Source of the DNA: an uncultured Flavobacteriales bacterium
GTDB lineage: Bacteria; Bacteroidota; Bacteroidia; Flavobacteriales_D; Sanyastnellaceae
Direction: 5' to 3'
NCBI GenBank assembly: GCA_938084585.1
Contig: CALKFF010000018.1
Span: 1 to 37,551 of the forward strand
Length of the DNA stretch: 37,551 bases
The position numbers and the translations under genes are program-made. Each line of letters starts with the position of its first letter. Within the stretch, counting starts at the first letter, position 1. Below, one piece after another: positions 14,808 through 23,347 of this stretch. The notes beneath the pieces were generated by a model. It was not told where the DNA came from, made no database searches, and was given only the letters and a program-made list of their open reading frames with translations.

Positions 14808-16633
14808 GCCAAACAATCCACATCCTGCCGGACCACGTGGCCAACCAAATTGCCGCGGGCGAAGTCATCCAGCGGCCTGCATCGGTGGTCAAGGAGTTGA
14901 TGGAGAACGCCGTGGACGCCGGCGCCACCTCCGTCGAGGTGCACGTGCTGGATGCGGGGCGGACGTCCATTCAGGTCGTGGACAACGGATCAGGCATGTC
15001 GGCCGAGGACGCGCGTCTGTGCTTCGTTCGGCACGCCACCAGCAAGCTGTCCACGGCGGACGACCTGTTCAACTTGGCCACCAAGGGCTTCCGTGGAGAA
15101 GCGCTGGCCTCGATTGCGGCGATCTCGCACGTGGAGGTCACCACCTGCCAGGAAGCCGCGGAAGTGGGGGTGAAGTTGACGTGCTACGGGTCCAAGGTGA
15201 CCGGCGAAGAACCCAAGGCGCGTGCCGTGGGCACCACCTTTCACGTGAAGAACCTGTTTTACAACGTGCCCGCCCGTCGAAATTTCCTGAAATCCGACGC
15301 CGTGGAGTTGCGCCATGTGGTGGACGAATTTCAGCGCGTGGCCTTCGCCCATCCGGGGCTTTCGTTCTCACTGACCCACCAGGGCAACAACCTGTTTTCC
15401 CTGAAGCCTGGGACGTTGCGCCAACGGGTGGTGGGCATTTTGGGGCCCAAACACGACGAGCGCCTCGTACCTGTCCAAGAAGACACCGACGTCGTCAAGG
15501 TCGAGGGGTTTGTGGGCAAGCCAGATTCGGCCCGACGCACGCGTGGCGAGCAGTTCTTGTTCGTCAACGGCCGTTTTGTCAAGCACGGGTTGTTGCACCG
15601 CGCCATTGTCCGCTCCTACGAGGAGCTCATCGCCGAAGGCAGCCACCCGTTGTACGCCCTGTACCTCACGGTGGACCCCGCCCGGCTCGACGTGAACATT
15701 CACCCGACGAAGATCGAAGTCAAATTCGACGAGGAGCAGCCCATCCTGGCCATCCTCAAGTCGGCCGTCAAGCGCGGGCTCGGGGCCCACAACGTGGCGC
15801 CGACGTTGGACTTCGACGCCGAGACCGGACTTCAGATTTCAGACCTGAAGCCCGGCACCACTGTGTCGGAGCCCCGCGTTCAGGTCAACCCGGATTACAA
15901 CCCCTTTCGCGCCCCAACCCTCGGCCAGGCCCACGGCGGCTGGTCGACCGGCGCCTCGAAACCTGCCCGCCCCTCCGCGGACGGCTGGAAGGAGTTGTAC
16001 CAAATCATGGACACCCCTGACCCCCAGGCGCAAGAGCCTGCGGCCCCTGCGGAGCTCGACATGGCGTCCCAAGATTCGGGGTTGGAGGTGTTGCAATGGC
16101 AAGGGACGCACTTGATGGTGCCGACGGCCGAGGGCGTGTGCGTGGTTCACATTCGCCGGGCGCACATGCGCGTGTTGTTCGAGCGCTACCTCGCCCAGGA
16201 GACCTCGGCCACCGTCAGCCAAACCCTCTTGGTCCCAGAGGAGGTCACCTTGAGTCAAGCTGAAGTGATGGCGCTCGTGGAGGTGGACACCGACTTGAAG
16301 CACATGGGCCTGGACCTTCGCCAGGTAGACGCCGAGACGGTGGCCGTTCATGCCGTGCCCTCGGATTTGGCCAGCCACCTGCGCGAGGCCATCGACGGCA
16401 TCTTGGAATCGTACCACGACGGGCAATGGGAAGGAGAGGAGGACCGTCGCGTGCTCTGGGCCAAACAATGGGCCAAGCGCACGGCCATGTCGGGCCAAGC
16501 GCCCTTGCCGTTGGAAGCCCGTCGCAACTTGGTGCAGGCTTTGTGGGCCTGCGACACGCCCTCGGTGGACCCCATGGGGCGCGTGACTCAGGCGATCTGG
16601 TCTGGGTCGGACATTCAAAACTTGTTCAACTGA
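14804..16633 (+). CDS. mutL: DNA mismatch repair protein MutL
   Basis: A 609-aa MutL. The N-terminal GHKL ATPase motifs are complete: NQIAAGEVIQRPASVVKELM, ENAVDAGA, DNGSGM, RHATSK, TKGFRGEALASI, and GTTFHVKNLFYNVPARRNFLK. A linker (about 340-420, Pro/Ala-rich) leads to a C-terminal dimerisation domain. Where endonuclease-type MutL has DQHA-x2-E-x4-E, this protein has VVHIRRAHMRVLFE (about residues 446-459), so the usual metal-binding D, H and first E are replaced. MutL couples MutS mismatch recognition to strand removal. It overlaps the preceding gene by 4 nt and the next by 1 nt, forming one unit with the rhomboid genes. Confidence 0.95.
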   Translation: MSQTIHILPDHVANQIAAGEVIQRPASVVKELMENAVDAGATSVEVHVLDAGRTSIQVVDNGSGMSAEDARLCFVRHATSKLSTADDLFNLATKGFRGEALASIAAISHVEVTTCQEAAEVGVKLTCYGSKVTGEEPKARAVGTTFHVKNLFYNVPARRNFLKSDAVELRHVVDEFQRVAFAHPGLSFSLTHQGNNLFSLKPGTLRQRVVGILGPKHDERLVPVQEDTDVVKVEGFVGKPDSARRTRGEQFLFVNGRFVKHGLLHRAIVRSYEELIAEGSHPLYALYLTVDPARLDVNIHPTKIEVKFDEEQPILAILKSAVKRGLGAHNVAPTLDFDAETGLQISDLKPGTTVSEPRVQVNPDYNPFRAPTLGQAHGGWSTGASKPARPSADGWKELYQIMDTPDPQAQEPAAPAELDMASQDSGLEVLQWQGTHLMVPTAEGVCVVHIRRAHMRVLFERYLAQETSATVSQTLLVPEEVTLSQAEVMALVEVDTDLKHMGLDLRQVDAETVAVHAVPSDLASHLREAIDGILESYHDGQWEGEEDRRVLWAKQWAKRTAMSGQAPLPLEARRNLVQALWACDTPSVDPMGRVTQAIWSGSDIQNLFN

Positions 16634-17319
16634 TGCTTCAAAACACCCCTCAAGTCGTCAAAAACCTGATCATCCTCAACGTGCTGATGTACTTCGGCTC
16701 GGGGTTGCTCGGGGATGCGGCGGTGCCGTTGCTGGCCGGGACGTACCCGGGTTCGCCCTTTTTCCAGCCTTGGCAATTGGTGACCCACATGTTCATGCAC
16801 GGGGACCTCGGACACATTTTCTTCAACATGTTTGCGTTGTACATGTTTGGCTCCCAATTGGAGCGCGTGTGGGGGCCACAGCGCTTTTTGACGTATTACA
16901 TGGCTTGTGGCTTAGGGGCGTTCGTGCTCCACGAGTTGGTGATTGGACTGCAGTTCTACGCCGAGTTCGGAACCTTCTTCCCGGCGCCTGAGCAGTTCAT
17001 TTCGTCCGAGGCGAGTCCGTTGATGCGGACGCGGGTGTTGGAGTCAGTCTTTGGACGTGTGGTGGGGGCGAGTGGCGCGGTGTTTGGCTTGTTGTTGGGC
17101 TTCGGCATGCTCTTTCCCAACACCCGACTGATGTTGCTCTTCCCGCCGATCCCCATCAAGGCGAAGTACTTTGTCTTGGGCTACGGCGCGATTGAGTTGA
17201 TGCTCGCCTTGCAAAACAGCCCGGGCGACAACGTGGCGCACTTTGCCCACCTCGGAGGCATGGTGTTTGGGTATTTCTTGCTGAAGCGTTGGCAGCAGGA
17301 CCGCGGACATTTCTATTGA
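16633..17319 (+). CDS. Rhomboid family intramembrane serine protease (first of two)
   Basis: A 228-aa membrane protein with about six transmembrane helices. The active-site serine is in GASGAVFG (S147) and the catalytic histidine in AHLGGM (H206). The HxxxN motif that stabilises the oxyanion is H61-x-x-x-N65. Rhomboids cut single-pass membrane proteins within the bilayer. ATG 16633 overlaps the mutL stop (TGATG); a longer frame runs back inside mutL but is not needed. It is followed after 3 nt by a second rhomboid gene, a pairing known in Bacteroidota. Natural substrates cannot be inferred. Confidence 0.93.
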   Translation: MLQNTPQVVKNLIILNVLMYFGSGLLGDAAVPLLAGTYPGSPFFQPWQLVTHMFMHGDLGHIFFNMFALYMFGSQLERVWGPQRFLTYYMACGLGAFVLHELVIGLQFYAEFGTFFPAPEQFISSEASPLMRTRVLESVFGRVVGASGAVFGLLLGFGMLFPNTRLMLLFPPIPIKAKYFVLGYGAIELMLALQNSPGDNVAHFAHLGGMVFGYFLLKRWQQDRGHFY

Positions 17320-17322
17320 GCC

Positions 17323-18255
17323 ATGTTTGAACAAATCAAAGGGATGTTGGCGGCGAGCAGCATGTTGCGGCGCTTGGTCATGGTGAATGGCTTGGTCCTC
17401 CTCCTTGTGGTCACCTTGGGGGCCATAGATCGGCTGACGGGCGGGAGCGTGTCGGCGGTGTGGCCTGCGGACGGCGCGTGGTTGCTGGCGACCTCTTGGA
17501 AGTTGGACGTGTTGGCTTCACGGCCTTGGAGTGTGGTCACCCACATGTTCACCCACCAGGGGATTTGGCATTTTGCCATGAACATGTTGCTGCTGACGTG
17601 GATGGGGCGGCTCTACCACGCGGAAGTGGGGGCGCGCAGGTTGTTGAGCACCTACCTGGCCGGAGGGCTGGCGGGCTTTTTGGCCTACTTCATGCTCACC
17701 AATGGCTTCAAACCCCTGCAAGGAGAAAGCACCTTCGCCCTCGGGGCGTCGGCGTCGGTGATGGCCGTGTTTGGTGCGGCCGCCACGTTGCGTCCTGAAT
17801 CCAGGTTCAACCTGATTCTGTTTGGTCCCGTGGCGTTGAAACACCTCTTCTGGGGGTACGTGGTGCTGGATTACTTCGGGCTGAGCCAAGGCGCCAACCC
17901 CGGAGGGAATGTGGCCCACCTCGGAGGGGCGTTGTTTGGGGTGTTGCTTGTGAAGCAGGACATGAAAGGGGTCAACCTGGTGGGGTGGCTGGAGTGGGTG
18001 CTGGACGCTGTGATGTCAGGAAGCATTCAAGTGCCGCGTCGCAAGCGCAACAAATTCCGTGCGTCGACCTCCAACCGATGGAAAGCCGAGGAGCGCGCCC
18101 AATCGCGTGCCCCGATGTCGGACGACGAATTCAACGCGGACAAGGTGGATCGCCAAGCGCGGTTGGACGCGATTTTGGACAAAATCTCCAAGCACGGTTA
18201 CGACCACTTGTCTGCCGATGACAAGCGGTTCTTGTTTGAGCAAAGTCAGCGCTGA
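17323..18255 (+). CDS. Rhomboid family intramembrane serine protease (second of two), with C-terminal cytosolic domain
   Basis: A 310-aa membrane protein. The serine motif is GASASVMAV (S143) and the catalytic histidine is in VAHLGGALFG (H199); MFTHQGIWHFAMNM carries the HxxxN motif. After the last helix (about residue 210) there is a basic linker (VPRRKRNKFR) and a terminal helical domain, LDAILDKISKHGYDHLSADD, that matches the DUF6576 type often fused to Bacteroidota rhomboids. It differs clearly from the preceding rhomboid, so it is an old duplication or an independent lineage. It ends 2 nt before the EEP-family gene. Confidence 0.92.
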   Translation: MFEQIKGMLAASSMLRRLVMVNGLVLLLVVTLGAIDRLTGGSVSAVWPADGAWLLATSWKLDVLASRPWSVVTHMFTHQGIWHFAMNMLLLTWMGRLYHAEVGARRLLSTYLAGGLAGFLAYFMLTNGFKPLQGESTFALGASASVMAVFGAAATLRPESRFNLILFGPVALKHLFWGYVVLDYFGLSQGANPGGNVAHLGGALFGVLLVKQDMKGVNLVGWLEWVLDAVMSGSIQVPRRKRNKFRASTSNRWKAEERAQSRAPMSDDEFNADKVDRQARLDAILDKISKHGYDHLSADDKRFLFEQSQR

Positions 18256-18257
18256 CC

Positions 18258-19424
18258 ATGGCGAAGAAACCCGCCTCCGCCACCAAGTCGAAGCCGAAAG
18301 CCAAGAAGCCGGCGCCCAAGAAGCCAGCCAAGAAGGCGTCTGCCGAGAAGCCTGCCGTCAAGGCACGCAAATGGGACTCTGCCACCCTCTTGGTGTTGCC
18401 TGGGCTGGTGCTGGTGATCGTGGGTGAAGTGGCGGCGCGCGTGTCGCCCGCGTGGGTGCCCTGGCTGGCCCCTGCGGGCTACGTGTACGGGTTGGCGTAC
18501 CCGTTGTTGGCGGTGGGGACGGTGTGGCGGTTGACGTCGTTCCGGTGGTTGAAGTCGCTGGGGCCCCTCGCGGTGTTGTTGCTGACTTGGCCGTCGTTCT
18601 CCCATGTGTTTTCCGTGGGCTTGTCCAAGCCGGACGTGGCGTTGTCTGAGAACAGCTTTGAGGTCACCACCTTCAACGTGCGGCGCTTGGACGAGTTCGA
18701 GTGGCTGGATGGCGACCAAACCCGCCAGGACATCGCGACCTGGTTGGCGGAGCAGCCCGACGGCATTTGGTGTTTCCAAGAATTCCCCAAGCGAGGGAAA
18801 GCCACGTTGCGGTCGGCCGGGTTTTCGTGGCTTAAGCCTCGACGTCGGCTGTTCACATGGCCTCGCGAGGCTGGGCCTGCGCTCGCCAGTTCGTACCCCG
18901 TGAAAGATTGGACGACGTACATGTTTGAAGACGAGGACGCGGGACAAGGCCGCGTGCTCCAAGCCGATGTGGAGACGCCGGCGGGGTTGGTCCGGGTGTT
19001 CAACGTTCACCTTCAAAGTTTGCACTTCGACCACGCCGACTACGACGCGGTGGAAGAGGGGCCAAGCCGGGAGCAAGGGGCCCGCTTGTGGGGCCTGATC
19101 ACAGACGCCTCCAAGGCCCGCGCTTTGCAGGCCCAGGAATTGGTGCGTCGCATGGAGGAGAGTCCTTACCCTGTGATTGTGGCGGGCGACTTCAACGACA
19201 CGCCCATGTCGTACGCCATGCACGCCCTTCGTGGAAGCCGGGCCGAGGACACGTTTGCCGCGGCCTCATTTGGGCCTGGCGGAACCCATCTGGGGGCCAT
19301 TCCTGGATTGCGCATCGATGGAATCTTGGCCGACACGACGCTGCAATGCGTCTCGCACCACACCCACGGCGTCATGATGAGCGACCACCGTCCTGTGACG
19401 GCGGTGTTGCAGGCCCAGAAGTGA
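18258..19424 (+). CDS. Membrane-anchored endonuclease/exonuclease/phosphatase family protein
   Basis: A 388-aa protein. The first 37 residues are a Lys/Ala/Pro-rich tail (KPKAKKPAPKKPAKKAS), resembling histone-H1-like or AT-hook-like basic repeats. Three hydrophobic segments follow (about 43-60, 66-85, 95-112), then an EEP catalytic domain. EEP motifs seen: TTFNVRR, FQEF (metal-binding Glu), FNVHLQS, AGDFNDTP (D/N pair), LRIDGIL, and the terminal MSDHRPV (D/H pair). The metal-dependent phosphoesterase could act on nucleic acid, lipid or sugar phosphate; membrane anchoring makes a DNA repair role less likely. It is the last gene of the mutL unit and converges with crtYcd after 15 nt. Confidence 0.88.
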   Translation: MAKKPASATKSKPKAKKPAPKKPAKKASAEKPAVKARKWDSATLLVLPGLVLVIVGEVAARVSPAWVPWLAPAGYVYGLAYPLLAVGTVWRLTSFRWLKSLGPLAVLLLTWPSFSHVFSVGLSKPDVALSENSFEVTTFNVRRLDEFEWLDGDQTRQDIATWLAEQPDGIWCFQEFPKRGKATLRSAGFSWLKPRRRLFTWPREAGPALASSYPVKDWTTYMFEDEDAGQGRVLQADVETPAGLVRVFNVHLQSLHFDHADYDAVEEGPSREQGARLWGLITDASKARALQAQELVRRMEESPYPVIVAGDFNDTPMSYAMHALRGSRAEDTFAAASFGPGGTHLGAIPGLRIDGILADTTLQCVSHHTHGVMMSDHRPVTAVLQAQK

Positions 19425-19439
19425 TCAAGCAGGTCTGTG

Positions 19440-20186
19440 TCAGACCATGGCGTTGCCGAGGTCCTTTCCGCGGGACGCGAAGGCCTCGTACAAGCTGACG
19501 TTCATTCCAATCAGGAGCAGGCCGTACAGCAGGTCGTCGGCAGGCATGGAAAAGACGCGCCAGCCGGAGTTGTGGTCGTTGTTGTACCACACAATGTGGT
19601 CGGCAATGGCTTCAGGGTGGTTGTGAAGCATTGGGTACTTCCAAAACTCAATGCCCGTGAGCACCCCGTTGCTGAGGATGAACGGCACCAGCAACACGGT
19701 GTACGCAAACCAAAAGTGCCCCATCCAAGGACGCCATTTGGCCAGCACGCCAATCAGCCACACTGCGCAGAGTGCGCTGGTCAGCCCGAGGTACGCATGG
19801 TCATAAAACCCGAAGGCCAAGCCAATGCACAGGAAGGCCATGGCGGTGGTGACGCTGCGGTGCCCAAACCCCAGAGGTGGCGCGGGAAAGTACTTCTTGA
19901 AGCAGGCGTAGGTGAAGACACACGCGTACGGAATGGTGATGAAGAACAGCCATTCTTCCAACGGCAGGCCCCAAAGCCCGAGGCCCGAGAGGTGGGCGTC
20001 GTTGAAGCCCCAAATGCCTTGGGCTGTGAACGCGATGTCCCATGCGATGAAGCCGGCCATGGTCAGCAGGCAGGCCGGCCAGAAGTGCTTCCACTCCTTG
20101 ACGAACCCCACCCGACGGTCAAAGCTGGCGACGAGAGGCACGGCCATCACCGCCACATTCACCCAGAGGTAGGTCCAGTCGTTCAT
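19440..20186 (-). CDS. crtYcd: Lycopene cyclase, CrtYc-CrtYd fusion type
   Basis: A 248-aa integral membrane protein with about seven helices and an internal duplication. The first half has FTAQGIWGFN and LPLEEWLFF; the second has LTGIEFWKYPML, WYNNDH and MPADDLLYG. These are the paired motifs of heterodimeric actinobacterial CrtYc/CrtYd and of the fused archaeal, fungal and Bacteroidota cyclases, which form beta-ionone rings on lycopene ends. It is the last gene of the eight-gene carotenoid operon, and its ATG overlaps the crtZ stop by 4 nt. Whether it cyclises one or both ends cannot be read directly; the cruF and crtD genes in the operon argue that one end stays open. Confidence 0.92.
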   Translation of the reverse strand: MNDWTYLWVNVAVMAVPLVASFDRRVGFVKEWKHFWPACLLTMAGFIAWDIAFTAQGIWGFNDAHLSGLGLWGLPLEEWLFFITIPYACVFTYACFKKYFPAPPLGFGHRSVTTAMAFLCIGLAFGFYDHAYLGLTSALCAVWLIGVLAKWRPWMGHFWFAYTVLLVPFILSNGVLTGIEFWKYPMLHNHPEAIADHIVWYNNDHNSGWRVFSMPADDLLYGLLLIGMNVSLYEAFASRGKDLGNAMV

Positions 20187-20659
20187 GCACGTTGTCGTTG
20201 ATTGCGCAGGGCTTTCCGCGCTTCACGAAGGTAACGAGGCGGAACAAAGAGCATCCCGAAACATTCGCCGTCCTCCTTGCCCAAGTGTTTGTGGTGAACC
20301 TTGTGGGCCTTCCGGATCGCCATGAGGTAAGCATTGTTGGTGCGATTGAACCAGTTGAACCGGCGGTGGATGAAGACGTCGTGCACCAGGAAGTAGGCCA
20401 ACCCGTACAACGCGATGCCCGCCCCAATCCAAAACCTGAAGTCGGCGTAGATGCTGCCAGTCACAAAGCAGTAGGCGCTGGGGATGGCGAAAATCAAGAA
20501 GAAGGCGTCGTTCTTTTCGAAGAATCCCGGGCCGTTGCTGTGGTGGTCTTCGTGGAAGAACCACATGGCGCCGTGCATCAAATACTTGTGGGCAAGCCAT
20601 GCCACACCTTCCATGGCAAAAAACGTGGCCAACACAATGGAGATGGAGGAGATGGTCAT
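20183..20659 (-). CDS. crtZ: Beta-carotene hydroxylase CrtZ (fatty-acid-hydroxylase superfamily)
   Basis: A 158-aa membrane di-iron hydroxylase that adds the 3-OH to beta-rings. All histidine clusters are present: HKYLMH (H24, H29), HEDHH (H36, H39, H40), HDVFIH (H93, H98) and HKVHHKH (H119-H125). ATG 20659 gives the canonical length; an upstream extension to 20926 runs into cruF. It begins 2 nt after the cruF-like gene stop and overlaps crtYcd by 4 nt. In the pathway it would hydroxylate C3 of the single ring made by CrtYcd. Confidence 0.94.
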   Translation of the reverse strand: MTISSISIVLATFFAMEGVAWLAHKYLMHGAMWFFHEDHHSNGPGFFEKNDAFFLIFAIPSAYCFVTGSIYADFRFWIGAGIALYGLAYFLVHDVFIHRRFNWFNRTNNAYLMAIRKAHKVHHKHLGKEDGECFGMLFVPPRYLREARKALRNQRQRA

Positions 20660-20661
20660 GG

Positions 20662-21327
20662 TCAGAGGGTCCAGGGGAGCAGATTCAACACAACGAAAAA
20701 GGCTGCAAACACCATCAACAACAAGCCAGAAAGTCGGTTTGTTTTCAGGTCTTCCACGTCGCGCCACAGGAGTCCCAGCCCAAACGCCGCCACCCACCAA
20801 GTCAGGTAGTTTGTCCAAGGGATGTCGCCTTGGTGCCAGGTCCACCAGCCCGCCCGAATCGCCACCGGCTCGATCAACCCGTCCAGGGTCGTCATCAGGG
20901 TGGCGGCCAGCGCGGCCCGCGTCCAAGGGGAAACTTCCTTGCCATTCCTGCCCAAGAGCCGTTCAGCCATGTGGTGGCTGCCCAACAGCAAAAGCCACCA
21001 CAGCACGCCCATGAGGAGCGGCACGTCGAGCACTTTGGGACCCAGGCCTTTGCCGTAGCTGTAGTCGCCAAACAGCAGCCCCGTGGCCACCCCCAGCACT
21101 TCCACCCCAAAGCCCAGGAACATCGTCAACGACCACCGCCAGGGGCTCTCGTCACCTGTGAAGGCCATCACCACGCCGGCGCACACCACCAGGTTGAGCG
21201 GGGTCAAGGGCAGCAAAAGGTCGGCGTGGCCCAGCGCCACGCCCGTGGCCCCCACGAGGTGGAGGATGACCAGGACAGCCCCCCAGGTGCGAGGTTCTTT
21301 CAGCCATGATGTGCGGGCAACGTTCAT
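20662..21327 (-). CDS. CruF-like carotenoid 1',2'-hydratase (DUF422 family)
   Basis: A 221-aa membrane protein with about six or seven helices and the DUF422/CruF pattern: EVLGVATGLLFGDYSYGKGLG, DVPLLMGVLWW, TTLDGLIEPVAIRAGWWTW. CruF in Deinococcus, cyanobacteria and haloarchaea adds water to the psi-end of gamma-carotene or related pigments to give a 1'-hydroxy group. ATG 21327 overlaps the crtD-like stop by 4 nt, supporting translational coupling. Together with the adjacent CrtD-like desaturase it would make a 1'-hydroxy-3',4'-didehydro open end. The family call is good; the precise substrate is an inference from the operon. Confidence 0.82.
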   Translation of the reverse strand: MNVARTSWLKEPRTWGAVLVILHLVGATGVALGHADLLLPLTPLNLVVCAGVVMAFTGDESPWRWSLTMFLGFGVEVLGVATGLLFGDYSYGKGLGPKVLDVPLLMGVLWWLLLLGSHHMAERLLGRNGKEVSPWTRAALAATLMTTLDGLIEPVAIRAGWWTWHQGDIPWTNYLTWWVAAFGLGLLWRDVEDLKTNRLSGLLLMVFAAFFVVLNLLPWTL

Positions 21328-22796
21328 GAGGCGTGTGCAAGGTCGTCCACGATTTTGGCTCCAAGCAAACACAACGGAATCCCGCCACCGGGATGCACGC
21401 TGCCCCCACAGAAGTACAGCCCTTCCAATTGCGCGGATTGGTTGCGGTGCCGCAGGAAGGCGGCCGCGGCAGAATTGCTCGAGGCGCCGTACAGGGCCCC
21501 TTTCCAGGAGCCCGTGAGCCCTTCGATGTCTTGGGGCCGGAGCACTTGCTCGCACACGATCTCCGGCCGGGATCCCAGGGTGCGCTCCACCTTGTCCAGC
21601 ACGTCCGCTTTCAGCGTCGCCAAGGCCTCATTCGTCCATTGGTCGGGGTCGGCCTTGACGTTCACCAGCACAAACCAGTTCTCGTGGCCCTCAGGCGCGT
21701 CCTCGGGGATTTCCTTGGAGGTGATGTTGATGTAGACCGTGGGGTCTGGCCCAGGCGTGCCGAGTTCTCGGATGTGCTGGAACTCGGCGTTGTAGTCCTT
21801 GCTGAACAGGATGTTGTGCAGCCCCAGCTTGGGATGCTGGCCACGCACGCCCCAGTAAAAGATGATGCCCGACGTCGAGCGCTCTTGGCCCAGGATGCGT
21901 TCCGGGGCATGCAAGTCCGGCAGCAGCTTGCGGTAGGTGGGGTGCAAGTCGGCGTTGCTGACCACCAAGTCGGCATGGTGCGTTTGGCCCAGGGCGTCTT
22001 TCACCCCGGTCACGCGTCGGCCGTCGTGCACGATGCGCTCTGCCGCGCATTCGGTGAGGATGGTCACTCCGAGGTGTTTGGCCAGCTTTTCCAAATGCAG
22101 CGGGATGGAGCGCATGCCACCTTCAGGCAAAAAGGTTCCGATGCCATGTTCCAAATGGGGAATGACGTGCATCATGGCCGGCGCCTGGTAAGGGTCGCTG
22201 CCGTTGTACGTCGCGTAGCGGTTGAACAGTTGCTGCAGCTTGGGCTCTTTGAACTGCCTGGCGTTGTGGGTGTGCAAGGTGCCCAGCAGGGGCAGTTTCC
22301 AAACCCGCCCAAGGAGTTTCCATGCGGCGGCGCTCGCGTACGTTTTCAGGTCGTGGAGGCTTCGTTCCAGGAACACCCCGCGGGTCAGCTCAAAGGCATC
22401 GCGGCTGGAGGCCAAATGACGCAGCAACGCCTTGGCCGGCGAACCCCAGCGCGCTTCCACATCCTGGGCGAATTTGCGGTTGTCCGTCCACGCCACCAAG
22501 GGCTCAGGCTCTCCTTCCCAGAAATAGTGGGTGCTCCGGTCCAGGGTGCGGTAGGCGAATGCTGGCGGCCGCTCAGGCCCCTCGGGCACCAGGCGGTCGA
22601 GCTCTTCCATCAATTCCGGCATGGTGAAGAGGGAAGGGCCACGGTCGAACCTGTGACCCGCGTCCCGATGCTCGGCCAGCTTGCCGCCCACGCTCGGCCC
22701 CGCTTCCAGCATCGTCACCCGGTGACCGCGTGCGGCCATGCGCACCGCCGTGGCCAAACCGCCGACCCCGGCGCCAACGACCACCACGTCTTTCAC
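21324..22796 (-). CDS. CrtD-like carotenoid 3,4-desaturase (CrtI family)
   Basis: A 490-aa FAD-dependent oxidoreductase of the phytoene desaturase family. A dinucleotide-binding motif is at the start (VVVVGAGVGGLATAVRMAARG ... VGGKL), and the C-terminal FAD signature is LEGLYFCGGSVHPGGGIPLCLLG. It is clearly different from the crtI gene of the same operon. In Bacteroidota such second copies act as 1-hydroxycarotenoid 3,4-desaturases, which fits the adjacent CruF-like gene. The chosen start is GTG 22796, forming a GTGA overlap with the idi stop. A longer frame from TTG 22850 would extend into idi and lacks a family match. Confidence 0.85.
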   Translation of the reverse strand: MKDVVVVGAGVGGLATAVRMAARGHRVTMLEAGPSVGGKLAEHRDAGHRFDRGPSLFTMPELMEELDRLVPEGPERPPAFAYRTLDRSTHYFWEGEPEPLVAWTDNRKFAQDVEARWGSPAKALLRHLASSRDAFELTRGVFLERSLHDLKTYASAAAWKLLGRVWKLPLLGTLHTHNARQFKEPKLQQLFNRYATYNGSDPYQAPAMMHVIPHLEHGIGTFLPEGGMRSIPLHLEKLAKHLGVTILTECAAERIVHDGRRVTGVKDALGQTHHADLVVSNADLHPTYRKLLPDLHAPERILGQERSTSGIIFYWGVRGQHPKLGLHNILFSKDYNAEFQHIRELGTPGPDPTVYINITSKEIPEDAPEGHENWFVLVNVKADPDQWTNEALATLKADVLDKVERTLGSRPEIVCEQVLRPQDIEGLTGSWKGALYGASSNSAAAAFLRHRNQSAQLEGLYFCGGSVHPGGGIPLCLLGAKIVDDLAHAS

Positions 22797-23347
22797 CGCG
22801 TCGCGTGAAGCAAAGTGCCCACCACTTCGGGGAAGCAGATTTTGAACCAAGCGGTGTAGTTGTCTGGGTTCTCGGCGATGTCGGCCTCGAGGGCTTTCAC
22901 GCCGATGTACTTCACCTCACAGACCTCCTCCGGATTGGGCTCGGCCGGCACGTCGCTGTACCCGATGAGCACGTGGTCGAGCTCGTGCTCGATCATGCCG
23001 TGGTCCAAATCCGCCCGGTAGATGAAGGAAAACTTCGGTTCCAGCTGACACCGCATGCCCATCTCTTCCACCAAACGGCGTTGCGCCGCTTCCACCACGG
23101 TCTCTCCCTGTCGGGGGTGGCTGCAGCACGTGTTGGTCCACAGGCCGCCGCTGTGGTACTTCTCCAGCGCCCTTCTGTGGATGAGCAATTCACCGCGGCT
23201 GTTGAACACGAACACGCTGAACGCCCGATGGAGCACCCCCTGACGGTGGGCTTCCATCTTTTCCATGGTGCCGAGTTCTCGGTCCTCTGGATCCACAAGA
23301 ATCACATTTTCGACCACAGGATTGCTTTCAGAAGGTGCAAGTGTCAT
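22793..23347 (-). CDS. idi: Isopentenyl-diphosphate delta-isomerase, type 1
   Basis: A 184-aa Nudix-fold enzyme that interconverts IPP and DMAPP. The motifs are complete: the substrate-binding segment HRQGVLHRAFSVFVFNSRGELL, TNTCCSHP with the active-site cysteine (C74 or C75), the Nudix-like helix AAQRRLVEEMGM, and the catalytic glutamate in IEHELDHV (E120/E122). Idi balances the two C5 units made by the MEP pathway (ispH is also in this window) for C40 synthesis. The gene overlaps its upstream neighbour by 4 nt and crtD by 4 nt, so it is in the core of the operon. Confidence 0.95.
   Translation of the reverse strand: MTLAPSESNPVVENVILVDPEDRELGTMEKMEAHRQGVLHRAFSVFVFNSRGELLIHRRALEKYHSGGLWTNTCCSHPRQGETVVEAAQRRLVEEMGMRCQLEPKFSFIYRADLDHGMIEHELDHVLIGYSDVPAEPNPEEVCEVKYIGVKALEADIAENPDNYTAWFKICFPEVVGTLLHATR

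Noticed and set aside
18246-19223. 325-aa minus-strand frame antisense to the EEP gene
   Set aside because: Composed of Arg/Pro/His/Gln repeats mirroring the Lys/Ala-rich tail of the real gene.
19432-19446. GGTCTG-TGT-CAGACC hairpin between the EEP gene and crtYcd
   Set aside because: Only 6 bp, no T-tract on either strand; too weak to call a terminator.
21333-22808. 491-aa plus-strand frame antisense to crtD
   Set aside because: No motif; operon overlaps and FAD signatures support the minus-strand gene.
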